The notes: generated by a model from the letters alone, not told the origin. A stretch of 7,543 nucleotides of DNA from Pseudomonadota bacterium (GCA_030597865.1 JAUVQZ010000144.1:1-7543); one strand, 5' to 3'; shown: positions 1 to 5,986, counted from the stretch's first letter. Numbers and translations are program-made.

Positions 1-1094
1 GCCTCACCGGCCCGGGCGGCCTCCACGGCGGCGTTCAAGGCCAGCAGATTGGTCTGGAAGGCAATGCCTTCGATCTCGCCGATGAAGGTGGCAATGGCGT
101 CAGAATCATTCTTGATACCTTCCATGCTGGACTGCATGGCCGTCATGCTGCCACTGGCCTTGGCGCTTATCTGCTCGTTTTCCTTCATGGAGTTATGGGC
201 CTGGGAGGAATTGGCGTCGTTCTGCTGGGTCATGGCAGTAATTTCTTCCAGGGAGGCGCTGGTCTCCTCCAGGGATGCCGCCATCTCCGAGGCCATTTCC
301 GCCACGGTCTGGGAGGTGTGGGCCGTGACCTGCGCCTCCTCTGAGATGCGATCAGCGCTTAACTCAAGATCCTCAACAATGGCAGTGATCACCCTGACAA
401 TCATCTGCACAAAGAAAAAGGAGCCAATCAGGACAATGGAAACGGTGATGGCGCCGGCCACCATGAAAAAGAGGCTGAAGAGATCCACCTCGTCCACGGC
501 TTCCTGTTTCAGACTCTGGGAGCCGCCGCGGAGCTCATCAACCGCAGCCTTGGTGCTCACCATCAGGTCATAATAATATTCAAAGAATTCGTCTTCAAAG
601 ACGTCCAGCGCCCCATCCATATCTTCCTGTTCCAGGGCCGGCAGAATCTGGTTGCTGATAATGGAACTCATGGTTGGCCATGACTGGGCCAGCTCGTTGT
701 ATGACTGGACAACGTCAGGGGCGTTTTCGATATTATGACAACTGCCGCAGGAGAGCTGGCCACTGCCGTCACCCTGGACACAGAGACGCATCTCCTCAAT
801 GGCCTGGTCAAATTTTTCCGAGGTGGTGGTCAGGCCGCTTAAGGTGTCAGGGTCATAATCAACGATCTGTGATTTGAGAATGCTGTTGAGAAGGTTGAGG
901 TTGAGACGGGTGCGGGCGATGGAGTCGATATAGTTGGTCTTAAGCTCAATGCCGCTGTACAGCGTGCCGCCGATCTGCACGCGATGAATGATAAAAAGGG
1001 CGATAAGCGTGCTGCAGATAAGGGCAAAAGAGATAAAACCAACAAGGACAAAGAGCTTGACCCGTAAACTAAAACTGTTGAAAAATTGTTTCAT
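1..1094 (-). CDS. Methyl-accepting chemotaxis protein with periplasmic c-type haem motif, C-terminus beyond window
   Basis: Inner-membrane chemoreceptor that would pass a periplasmic signal to CheA/CheW. The first 364 residues are visible. Residues 13-37 form the first membrane segment, 38-205 a mostly helical periplasmic domain, and 206-231 the second membrane segment. The cytoplasmic signalling helix then starts almost at once. The family-typical stretches AASLEETSASLEEI (about 272-285) and IAFQTNLLALNAAVEAARAGE (344-364, the hairpin-tip approach) identify it as an MCP. The periplasmic part contains CGSCH at residues 116-120, a c-type haem attachment motif, with one further Cys at 105. There is no room for a usual HAMP domain of about 50 residues between membrane segment 2 and the signalling helices. 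The ATG start has AGGTGG just upstream. The sensor type (redox, oxygen, NO or other) is unknown. Family call is near certain; haem binding is inferred from the motif. Confidence 0.95.
   Translation of the reverse strand, partial: MKQFFNSFSLRVKLFVLVGFISFALICSTLIALFIIHRVQIGGTLYSGIELKTNYIDSIARTRLNLNLLNSILKSQIVDYDPDTLSGLTTTSEKFDQAIEEMRLCVQGDGSGQLSCGSCHNIENAPDVVQSYNELAQSWPTMSSIISNQILPALEQEDMDGALDVFEDEFFEYYYDLMVSTKAAVDELRGGSQSLKQEAVDEVDLFSLFFMVAGAITVSIVLIGSFFFVQMIVRVITAIVEDLELSADRISEEAQVTAHTSQTVAEMASEMAASLEETSASLEEITAMTQQNDANSSQAHNSMKENEQISAKASGSMTAMQSSMEGIKNDSDAIATFIGEIEGIAFQTNLLALNAAVEAARAGE
735..749 (-). other. CXXCH haem c attachment motif (CGSCH) in the chemoreceptor
   Basis: The codons read Cys-Gly-Ser-Cys-His (residues 116-120). 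The motif sits in the loop between predicted periplasmic helices 2 and 3, on the side of the membrane where c-type cytochrome maturation occurs. Haem-c chemoreceptors are known from Desulfovibrio (DcrA) and Geobacter. Covalent haem binding here is an inference from motif and location. Confidence 0.75.
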
Positions 1095-1143
1095 GCCACC
1101 ACCTAAACTTTATTTTTTTGACAAATCGCCACACTTTGTTTGG

Positions 1144-1171
1144 ATAGTAACCGTAGGGGCAGAAATGTAAA
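1144..1171 (-). promoter_or_regulatory. Candidate sigma70-type promoter for the chemoreceptor gene
   Basis: Reading leftwards, TTTACA (1171-1166) and TACTAT (1149-1144) are separated by 16 bases, and the ATG follows about 50 bases later. The -35 box matches 5 of 6 consensus bases, the -10 only 4 of 6. The rest of the 1095-1343 spacer holds a five-base inverted repeat GGTAT/ATACC (1254-1265), a run of seven G (1275-1281) and no recognisable terminator for the gene upstream. No sigma28 chemotaxis-type promoter was found. Confidence 0.3.
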
Positions 1172-1343
1172 CCATAGAAAGGACAGGCATAGGTTTTATT
1201 ACCCTTATAGTCATGGGGAATGCTAGGTTTCTGTTGTTGGGGGATGGGAAATAGGTATAGATACCCTCCAGTTAGGGGGGGCAGCGTATTCTTGGTGCTG
1301 GCTGTGGGTGGAGTATCAGGAAAAGGGGTTGGCCGGCTCAGAC

Positions 1344-2165
1344 TCAGCGGCTCTCTATGAGATGGTCCAGTTTACGAAACAGATAGTTCATGTGGATTTT
1401 TTCCTCTTCGGCAAGATGGTGGAAGAGTTTTACCCTCAGGGGATCTCTTTCCTGTCTGGTTAATCGGGAGTAGAGATCATAGGCCTGGGTCTCCAGGAGG
1501 ATGGCGAGGTCGAGGATATCCTCCATGTCATGAAGATGGGGGCCGAAATGGGCCATGATCTGTTGACGGTTCATGCCCCCCTCCATGACATCCATTTCGC
1601 TGATGTCCGGGATCTCGTCACCCTCGGGCAGGAAGCCGTTGATCAGGCCAACCTTATGGCGGTCCTCAAAGGCAGCCATCTTGGCCAGCAGCTCCTTTTC
1701 ATCCGGGCCGTCAACAAGCTCCACCATGCCGAGATAGAGCTGCTTGAGGCCCTCTTCCATGGCATAGGCCATCTTGAAGATGTCTGAATATTCGGAAGCG
1801 GTGAAAAACTCCATGCCCATATCTTCGCCGCCACCGACCCTTGTACCATTCCAGGCCCTGATGCCGCCGCTGATATTGTAGACCTCGGTAAAGCCCTGTC
1901 CCTGCAGGAGCTGGCTGGCGGCCTTGGAACGAACCCCGGCAGCACAGTAGACCAGGGTCGGTTTGTCCGCCTCCAACTCATCCTTACGGGCAATAAGCTC
2001 TTTGAGGGGGATGAGGATGGCGCCTGGCAGATGCTCCTGCTCATACTCCTTGGTTTGGCGGACATCAAGAAGTTGAAAGGTGCCGGTCTTATTGGCCTTG
2101 ATATACTCCTTGGCCTTATCCGTGCTGATGCTTTGGCCTGGGCTAAAAAGATTCTTCCAGTTCAT
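1344..2165 (-). CDS. Rhodanese-rubrerythrin-like fusion protein (sulfurtransferase plus diiron ferritin-like domain)
   Basis: Cytoplasmic two-domain protein of 273 residues without signal peptide. Residues 10-108 are a single rhodanese domain, with the family motifs LLDVRQTKEYEQEHLPGA (32-49) and the active-site loop CAAGVRS (74-80). Cys74 is the only cysteine and would carry the persulfide. Residues 120-273 form a four-helix ferritin-like domain. Candidate iron ligands are Glu137 or Glu138, Glu167-x-x-His170, Glu225 and Glu255-x-x-His258, the spacing used by rubrerythrins. The rubredoxin domain of classical rubrerythrin is absent, so any electron donor must be separate. A role in peroxide detoxification or reactive-sulfur handling is plausible in an anaerobe but is inferred. 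The ATG start has only a weak AAAGA upstream. The gene is probably transcribed alone from the promoter at 2209-2237. Confidence 0.9.
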   Translation of the reverse strand: MNWKNLFSPGQSISTDKAKEYIKANKTGTFQLLDVRQTKEYEQEHLPGAILIPLKELIARKDELEADKPTLVYCAAGVRSKAASQLLQGQGFTEVYNISGGIRAWNGTRVGGGEDMGMEFFTASEYSDIFKMAYAMEEGLKQLYLGMVELVDGPDEKELLAKMAAFEDRHKVGLINGFLPEGDEIPDISEMDVMEGGMNRQQIMAHFGPHLHDMEDILDLAILLETQAYDLYSRLTRQERDPLRVKLFHHLAEEEKIHMNYLFRKLDHLIESR

Positions 2166-2208
2166 GGTTTTTCTTTAGTGGTGGTTGATGTTAATGGGAG
2201 GTGCTGAA

Positions 2209-2237
2209 AATATACCTATTACCTGGGGGGGACGCAA
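2209..2237 (-). promoter_or_regulatory. Candidate sigma70-type promoter of the rhodanese-rubrerythrin gene
   Basis: Reading leftwards, TTGCGT (2237-2232) is followed after exactly 17 bases by TATATT (2214-2209), about 44 bases ahead of the ATG. The -10 box matches 5 of 6 consensus bases and the -35 only 3 of 6, so an activator may be needed. The spacer begins with a run of seven C, a tract that could slip during replication and alter the spacing. Confidence 0.45.
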
Positions 2238-2298
2238 GCGCGGTCAGTGGTAAACCCATCTTTTTTGGCATTGAAGGTAATATTTGCGGTGGTGCATA

Positions 2299-2341
2299 TC
2301 CAGGTGCCAATCGAAACGTCAGCGGGAACCGTTCACCTGGA
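2299..2341 (-). repeat. 8-bp perfect inverted repeat between UPF0280 and rhodanese-rubrerythrin genes
   Basis: TCCAGGTG (2299-2306) and CACCTGGA (2334-2341) are perfect reverse complements, separated by 27 bases that hold a smaller AACG/CGTT pairing. It lies just after the UPF0280 stop codon and upstream of the next gene's promoter. It could be a terminator stem for UPF0280, but no T-run follows on either strand. An operator or a chance hairpin is also possible. Confidence 0.3.
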
Positions 2342-2352
2342 GGATGGGCCGA

Positions 2353-3117
2353 TCAAATTTTGATAAGCTCGATATCTCCCCAGGCCCCCAGGGTTTCATT
2401 TTTGACCACCACCACCCCCAGTAAGCCAGGGATGTCTTTGGCGACAGCCAGGGTGTGGTCCATATCCTCGTCGGCCTTGAGCTCGTTGCCAAGGCGGGTG
2501 GCAGCGGTGTCCGCCAGGGCGGTGTTGTGGGCCAGCACGGTAACCGAGTCAGCCTGGCCAAAGGAGAGCGAGTGGCCGATGGAGCCAGAGGAGGTGCAGA
2601 TGCCCAGGGGCATTTTTTCCCTGGCAATGCGCAGGCCGATACGGTTACTGAGCGGCGATTCTCCGGCGTAGATAGCGCTTAGGCATTGTTGATTGCGAAG
2701 GAGGAAGATGTCGCCGCCGTTTTCCACCATCACCTCACCGGTCAAACCGCCCTCCAGGAGGCCGCGGCCGACAAATTCGGCAATGGCGCCGGCCACCGCA
2801 GCCATGGGCCCTACCTCTGCAGCAAGGGCAGCCTTGAGCATGGTCTGAATAATGGCCGGGGCCAGGTTATCCAGGGGCAGAGGGTCCAGGGAGCTGGCAA
2901 ACTGCGGCTGGCTGGTTATATAGCCCTCAATCTGGCTGCGGCAGGTGATAATGAGGTCGTGGGCAGGGCCGCCCACCTCCTGCTCGGCCAGGATGTGGAG
3001 GTCTGTCTCCTGCACGGTGATGGTGGTTGCCAGGAGGGAGCCCTGGTCCACCATGGCGCGGTAGGTTCGCTCCTGGTAAGATAGGGGATCACGTTTTTTG
3101 ACTTGTTTTGCGCTCAA
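2353..3117 (-). CDS. UPF0280 family protein (ApbE-like superfamily, COG2122)
   Basis: Soluble protein of about 254 residues from a putative TTG start; its biochemical role is not established. Residues 14-45 (YQERTYR, then QETDLHI) match the N-terminus usual for UPF0280 proteins. The glycine-rich ENGGD (132-136) parallels the NAGGD motif of ApbE flavin transferases. The stretch TSSGSIGHS (175-183) followed by LADTAATRLGN (201-211) parallels the ApbE metal/flavin-binding tail. The reading frame stays open to 3447, but that extension is antisense to the neighbouring gene and is not family-like, so it was rejected. The chosen TTG at 3115-3117 has no visible ribosome binding site. The next in-frame ATG (3052-3054) has CAGGAG upstream but would remove the conserved YQERTYR. 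The family call is firm; the start is uncertain by up to 21 codons. Confidence 0.85.
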   Translation of the reverse strand: MSAKQVKKRDPLSYQERTYRAMVDQGSLLATTITVQETDLHILAEQEVGGPAHDLIITCRSQIEGYITSQPQFASSLDPLPLDNLAPAIIQTMLKAALAAEVGPMAAVAGAIAEFVGRGLLEGGLTGEVMVENGGDIFLLRNQQCLSAIYAGESPLSNRIGLRIAREKMPLGICTSSGSIGHSLSFGQADSVTVLAHNTALADTAATRLGNELKADEDMDHTLAVAKDIPGLLGVVVVKNETLGAWGDIELIKI

Positions 3118-3125
3118 AATAATAT
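3098..3125 (+). promoter_or_regulatory. Candidate promoter for the glycosyltransferase pair
   Basis: TTGACT (3098-3103, 5 of 6 consensus) and TAATAT (3120-3125, 4 of 6) are 16 bases apart, about 59 bases ahead of the proposed GTG start. The -35 box lies inside the first codons of the divergent UPF0280 gene if that gene starts at the proposed TTG, so the two genes would share a very tight control region. Confidence 0.35.
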
Positions 3126-3183
3126 GAAGGTGTGGTGCGGGTTTGCGTGTCTGGCCTGTGAACCATGATGTTGCGAATGTACT

Positions 3184-3846
3184 GTGCCAATCCCCCAAGA
3201 TAAAGTGAAAACAGCAAAAAAAGAGCAGGAAATCTGCATTATCTTCAGCCGCTATCCGCGGCCGGGCGCCTCGAAGACCAGGCTCATTCCCGCGCTTGGC
3301 CGGGAGGGGGCTGCGGAACTGCAGCGCCGGATGACCGAAAATGTGGTTGACGAGGCAAGCCGTCTGGCAACCCAGGCCCCTGTCCATGTGGAGTTGGCCA
3401 TGGCCGGCGCCAGCCAGGATGAGATGGAGGTGTGGCTGGGGCGGCATCTACCCTGGCAGGAGCAGGTGGGGCTGGATCTGGGCGGCAGAATGGCCTTTGC
3501 CTTTGCCCAGGCCTTTGGGCGCGGTTTTGAGCGTGTGGTGCTGGTGGGGGCCGATTGTCCGGGGGTCAGCACGGATATTCTGGCCCAGGCCTTCCAGGAG
3601 CTGCGCCAAAAGGAGTTGGTCCTGGGACCGGCCAGGGATGGCGGTTATTATCTCATGGGCCTCAGCCGGCCCAACCCCTCCCTCTTTGTCAATATCTCCT
3701 GGGGCAGTGATAATGTCCTTGCCCAGACCATGGCAGCAGCCCGGAAGTTGAGTCTTCAGACAATCCTTCTCGCCAACCTTGTTGATGTGGACCGGCCGCA
3801 AGACCTTGATGGGCTGCCCCAGGCCCTGGTCGGTAAGCTGCCATGA
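3184..3846 (+). CDS. TIGR04282/DUF2064 family glycosyltransferase (nucleotidyltransferase-like fold)
   Basis: Cytoplasmic protein of 220 residues with a GT-A/nucleotidyltransferase-like fold. The motif SRYPRPGASKTRL (22-34) is the nucleotide-binding loop typical of the family. It is followed by GADCPG (122-127), the acidic metal-binding turn, then GPARDGGYYLMGL (148-160) and DVDRPQDL (201-208). NCBI models call this family an arsenosugar biosynthesis glycosyltransferase, but members occur widely without arsenic genes and none is visible here, so the substrate is unknown. The GTG at 3184 is the first start after an in-frame stop at 3166-3168. It lacks a ribosome binding site, and a second GTG at 3205 would begin nearer to the conserved KTAKKEQEICIIFSRYP stretch. 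The stop codon overlaps the ATG of the next gene, so the two proteins are probably co-translated and work together. Confidence 0.88.
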   Translation: MPIPQDKVKTAKKEQEICIIFSRYPRPGASKTRLIPALGREGAAELQRRMTENVVDEASRLATQAPVHVELAMAGASQDEMEVWLGRHLPWQEQVGLDLGGRMAFAFAQAFGRGFERVVLVGADCPGVSTDILAQAFQELRQKELVLGPARDGGYYLMGLSRPNPSLFVNISWGSDNVLAQTMAAARKLSLQTILLANLVDVDRPQDLDGLPQALVGKLP

Positions 3847-4520
3847 AGAGTTCCCTGTCGATTATTATCCCCACCCTTAATGAAGGGGGCAGGCTGGCCG
3901 CCACCCTGGGCGCATTGCCGGAGGGTGTCGAGGTGGTGGTGGCTGACGGCGGCAGCCGGGACGCCACCCAGGCCATTGCCAGAGAGCACAACGCCCTGCT
4001 GGTGATTTCAGGGCCGGGCCGGGCCAGACAGATGAATAATGGGGCGCGGGCTGCTGGTGGTGAGATGCTGCTCTTTCTCCATGCCGACACCCTCCTGCCC
4101 GAGGATTTTCAGGGGGAGGTGGAGGACTGTCTTGGCCGCGATGGGGCGGTGGCAGGCGCCTTTCGGCTCCAGCTTGTCGGGGAAAAAAAGGGGCTCGGCC
4201 TTATTGCCTGGGGGGCAAATCTGCGCTCCCGTATCTTGCAACGGCCCTATGGCGATCAGGCCCTGTTTATGGGGCGGAAGGTCTTTTTTGAGGTCGGAGG
4301 GTTTCCGGACGTTGCCCTGATGGAAGATTATATGCTGGTCTCTGCCCTGCGGCAAAGGGGTGGGGTTGTTCTGTCAGAGAAGTCTGTCCAGAGCTCCGGG
4401 CGCAGGTGGCAGAGCCAGGGGCTTATCCGCACCACCCTGGTCAATCAGTTAGTAGTCGGCGGCTTTCTGCTTGGCCTTTCGCCCGATTTCCTGGCCCAGA
4501 TCTATGGTGTGCGAAAGTAG
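3843..4520 (+). CDS. TIGR04283 family glycosyltransferase (GT family 2)
   Basis: Cytoplasmic GT-A glycosyltransferase of 225 residues that would move a sugar from a nucleotide donor to an unknown acceptor. SIIIPTLNEGGRL (6-18) and VVADGGSRDAT (32-42) form the donor-binding Rossmann part. GPGRARQMNNGA (57-68) is a TIGR04283 signature, and HADT (80-83) supplies the metal-binding acidic residue. The acceptor side shows AGAFRL (104-109), GDQALFM (137-143), GGFPDVALMEDY (152-163) and GRRWQSQG (186-193). There are hydrophobic residues near the C-terminus (about 203-212) but no clear membrane helix. The ATG overlaps the preceding TGA by four bases, and the two families are commonly adjacent or fused. 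The last 72 bases are antisense to the end of the cvpA-like gene. Whether the product is an arsenosugar, a lipid or a surface glycan cannot be told. Confidence 0.9.
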   Translation: MKSSLSIIIPTLNEGGRLAATLGALPEGVEVVVADGGSRDATQAIAREHNALLVISGPGRARQMNNGARAAGGEMLLFLHADTLLPEDFQGEVEDCLGRDGAVAGAFRLQLVGEKKGLGLIAWGANLRSRILQRPYGDQALFMGRKVFFEVGGFPDVALMEDYMLVSALRQRGGVVLSEKSVQSSGRRWQSQGLIRTTLVNQLVVGGFLLGLSPDFLAQIYGVRK

Positions 4521-5030
4521 ATTGGAGATGGCTGGTTGCTTGGGGAGCAGCCTGTTGCGAAGCTCGGCATTCTTGACCACGGAGAGGAGAATGAAGCTTG
4601 TTTTTTGCAGATAGGGATAGAAGATTGATTTGGTGAAGATGGGGCTTGAGCCGGAGATGAAAATGGCCAGACCCATGAAGGCGATACAGGCAAGGAAAAA
4701 ACCCTTAGCAGCGCCCAGGATGCCGCCCATGGTCCTGTCGAACCAGTCATGGAGGACGATATGGGCAATCTTCTTGAAGCCTATACCGATGAAAATGGTA
4801 ACAATAAAGACCAGGCAGAAGATGAGGGCATAGGCCAGCAGAAAACCGAGCTGCTGGTTGTTGATAAAAGGCGTTACAAAATGGGCTGATTCACCGTAGT
4901 ATTGGCCGGCCACCAGAAAGGCGAGAATAAGGGCGAGCAGCGAGGCGGCCTGCCGGATAAACCCCACCCAGATTCCCCGGATAATAAAACCGGCGAGGAG
5001 AATGAGTGCTATGGCGTCAAGGGGAGACAT
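4449..5030 (-). CDS. cvpA: CvpA family inner-membrane protein
   Basis: Integral membrane protein of 193 residues with four predicted helices at about 5-24, 29-45, 62-86 and 104-126, then a soluble tail of about 65 residues. MSPLDAIALILL followed by RGIWVGFIRQ (18-27) matches the CvpA N-terminus (Asp at the start, R-G-x-x-x-G-F between helices 1 and 2). DRTMGGILGAAKGF (98-111) matches the family's conserved D-R-x-x-G-x-x-x-G segment before helix 4. CvpA is linked to colicin V export and to envelope integrity in enterobacteria; its molecular activity is unsettled. An in-frame TAA lies two codons before the ATG, fixing the start, although no ribosome binding site is visible. Its 3' end overlaps the convergent glycosyltransferase gene by 72 bases. 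Confidence 0.88.
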   Translation of the reverse strand: MSPLDAIALILLAGFIIRGIWVGFIRQAASLLALILAFLVAGQYYGESAHFVTPFINNQQLGFLLAYALIFCLVFIVTIFIGIGFKKIAHIVLHDWFDRTMGGILGAAKGFFLACIAFMGLAIFISGSSPIFTKSIFYPYLQKTSFILLSVVKNAELRNRLLPKQPAISNLLSHTIDLGQEIGRKAKQKAADY

Positions 5031-5100
5031 CAGCAGTTACGAAGTTTGGCAGAGGGTAAGGGCATAACCGGGGGCCGTCTGGCAGAGTATTGATTATATA

Positions 5101-5128
5101 TCGACATTTTATTAAAGAGAACTATAGC
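5101..5128 (+). promoter_or_regulatory. Candidate promoter for the phosphopantetheinyl transferase / Crp-Fnr unit
   Basis: TCGACA (5101-5106, 5 of 6 consensus) and TATAGC (5123-5128, 4 of 6) are 16 bases apart, about 36 bases ahead of the proposed GTG start. It shares the bases 5123-5126 of its -10 box with the leftward promoter, so polymerase could probably occupy only one at a time. Confidence 0.35.
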
Positions 5129-5149
5129 CAACTTGATTTAAAGAGACAA
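5121..5149 (-). promoter_or_regulatory. Candidate sigma70-type promoter of the cvpA-like gene
   Basis: Reading leftwards, TTGTCT (5149-5144, 4 of 6 consensus) and TATAGT (5126-5121, 5 of 6) are exactly 17 bases apart, about 90 bases ahead of the ATG. The -10 box overlaps that of the opposing candidate promoter. A perfect TATAAT nearer the gene is also visible (about 5093-5098, read leftwards) but has a poor -35. Confidence 0.45.
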
Positions 5150-5163
5150 GGCTTCATTTCTGG

Positions 5164-5958
5164 GTGGTTTTATTGGCAAAAAAGGTAAAAGAAGGCCAGT
5201 TTGGCAGGGATGTCAGCCTTGAGATCAGCGAGATATTTGGCGCTGCATCGGCAGGTTGGCCGTTGTTTAGTCTGGTCCTGGTAAAATTGGCTGATCTGGG
5301 TGGCAATGACGCTGCCCTGTGCCAAACGGCTGGTGCGGTGTTGAGCGCCGCTGAAATGAAGAGATTCCAGGGTTTCCGTTTTCCCCATAGAAGGCGGGAA
5401 TGGCTGGCCGGCCGCCTTGCGGTCAAGGAGGCGGTGGCCCGTCTGGTTGCCGCGCCGCAAGGGATGGTTGCAGATATTGAGGTTGGGGTTGACAACAGGG
5501 GCAAACCCCTTGTGTTAAGCGGCCAGGGTAATAATAAACCGGTGCAGATTGCTATCTCCCATAGTGGTGAGGTGGCCTTGGGCCTTGCCAGCCTAGAGCC
5601 CTGCGCCCTTGATTTTCAGGAGATTCGTTCCTCCCTGGCCCGGGTGGAGGCCAGATTTGTCCGGGGGGATGAAAAGGGGCTTGTCCAGCAATGCCATGCC
5701 GACAAGTTGAGGGCCCTGGGTCTTCTCTGGGCTGGTAAGGAGGCCCTGCGCAAATATGTTCCCCTCTGGCCGCTGCTGGGCTTTCTCGAGGCGCGGCTTG
5801 AGCGGATTGTTGCCCAGGGCGATGGTTTTTCCCTGTCCTTTCAGCCCCTTCCGGAAAAAAGGGGGCTGCCAGCCACTCTTCCCAGGGTGTTGGCAACCCT
5901 GTACGAAGACAACGCCTTGGCTATCATTTTTGCCGGCAGCCAAGACAGGGGCATGTAG
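5164..5958 (+). CDS. 4'-phosphopantetheinyl transferase, Sfp/EntD superfamily
   Basis: Cytoplasmic enzyme of about 264 residues that would move the phosphopantetheine arm of CoA onto a Ser of an acyl or peptidyl carrier protein, with Mg2+. FRFPHRRREWLAGRLAVKEA (71-90) is the usual N-lobe motif. IAISHSGEVALGLAS (129-143) gives the SHS element, ALDFQEI (148-154) the metal-binding GIDxE position, and LLWAGKEALRK (187-197) the W-x-x-K-E-A motif with metal ligand Glu193. Asp150 is kept, but the second acidic position of GIDxE is Gln152, with Glu153 next to it. The whole length suits the two-lobe Sfp type rather than the short AcpS type. The GTG start has only weak GGGTGG upstream. The substrate carrier is not in view. 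The Crp/Fnr gene begins 35 bases later and is probably co-transcribed. Confidence 0.88.
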   Translation: MVLLAKKVKEGQFGRDVSLEISEIFGAASAGWPLFSLVLVKLADLGGNDAALCQTAGAVLSAAEMKRFQGFRFPHRRREWLAGRLAVKEAVARLVAAPQGMVADIEVGVDNRGKPLVLSGQGNNKPVQIAISHSGEVALGLASLEPCALDFQEIRSSLARVEARFVRGDEKGLVQQCHADKLRALGLLWAGKEALRKYVPLWPLLGFLEARLERIVAQGDGFSLSFQPLPEKRGLPATLPRVLATLYEDNALAIIFAGSQDRGM

Positions 5959-5980
5959 CGCATAAGGTGTAAGGGGAGTT

Positions 5981-5986
5981 AGGAGG
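5981..5986 (+). promoter_or_regulatory. Strong ribosome binding site of the Crp/Fnr regulator
   Basis: AGGAGG lies seven bases ahead of the ATG at 5994. It is the only textbook Shine-Dalgarno sequence in the window, which fixes this start and suggests efficient translation relative to the neighbouring genes. Confidence 0.85.

Noticed and set aside
1118..1146. Rightward TTGACA with consensus -35 in the chemoreceptor leader
   Set aside because: No acceptable -10 box at 16-18 bases and no rightward gene downstream.
1110..1214. 34-codon minus-strand reading frame just upstream of the chemoreceptor
   Set aside because: Starts with ATG but has no ribosome binding site, no recognisable sequence and lies across the candidate promoter; most likely leader DNA.
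2294..2312. Sigma54-like sequence TGGCAC...ATGCA on the minus strand upstream of the rhodanese-rubrerythrin gene
   Set aside because: The GG to GC spacing is 11 rather than the required 10 bases and the -12 element is imperfect.
2201..3084. Rightward reading frames opposite the UPF0280 gene
   Set aside because: Compositional shadows in GC-rich DNA; their translations resemble no family and they lie opposite a conserved gene.
3118..3447. N-terminal extension of the UPF0280 reading frame on the minus strand (to 3447)
   Set aside because: It is antisense to the well-supported glycosyltransferase gene, and its residues do not resemble the family; the conserved part begins near 3078.
5093..5107. 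FNR-box-like TTGAT...ATCGA in the cvpA/PPTase spacer
   Set aside because: One half-site mismatched and a spacer of five rather than four bases; not enough to call an operator.
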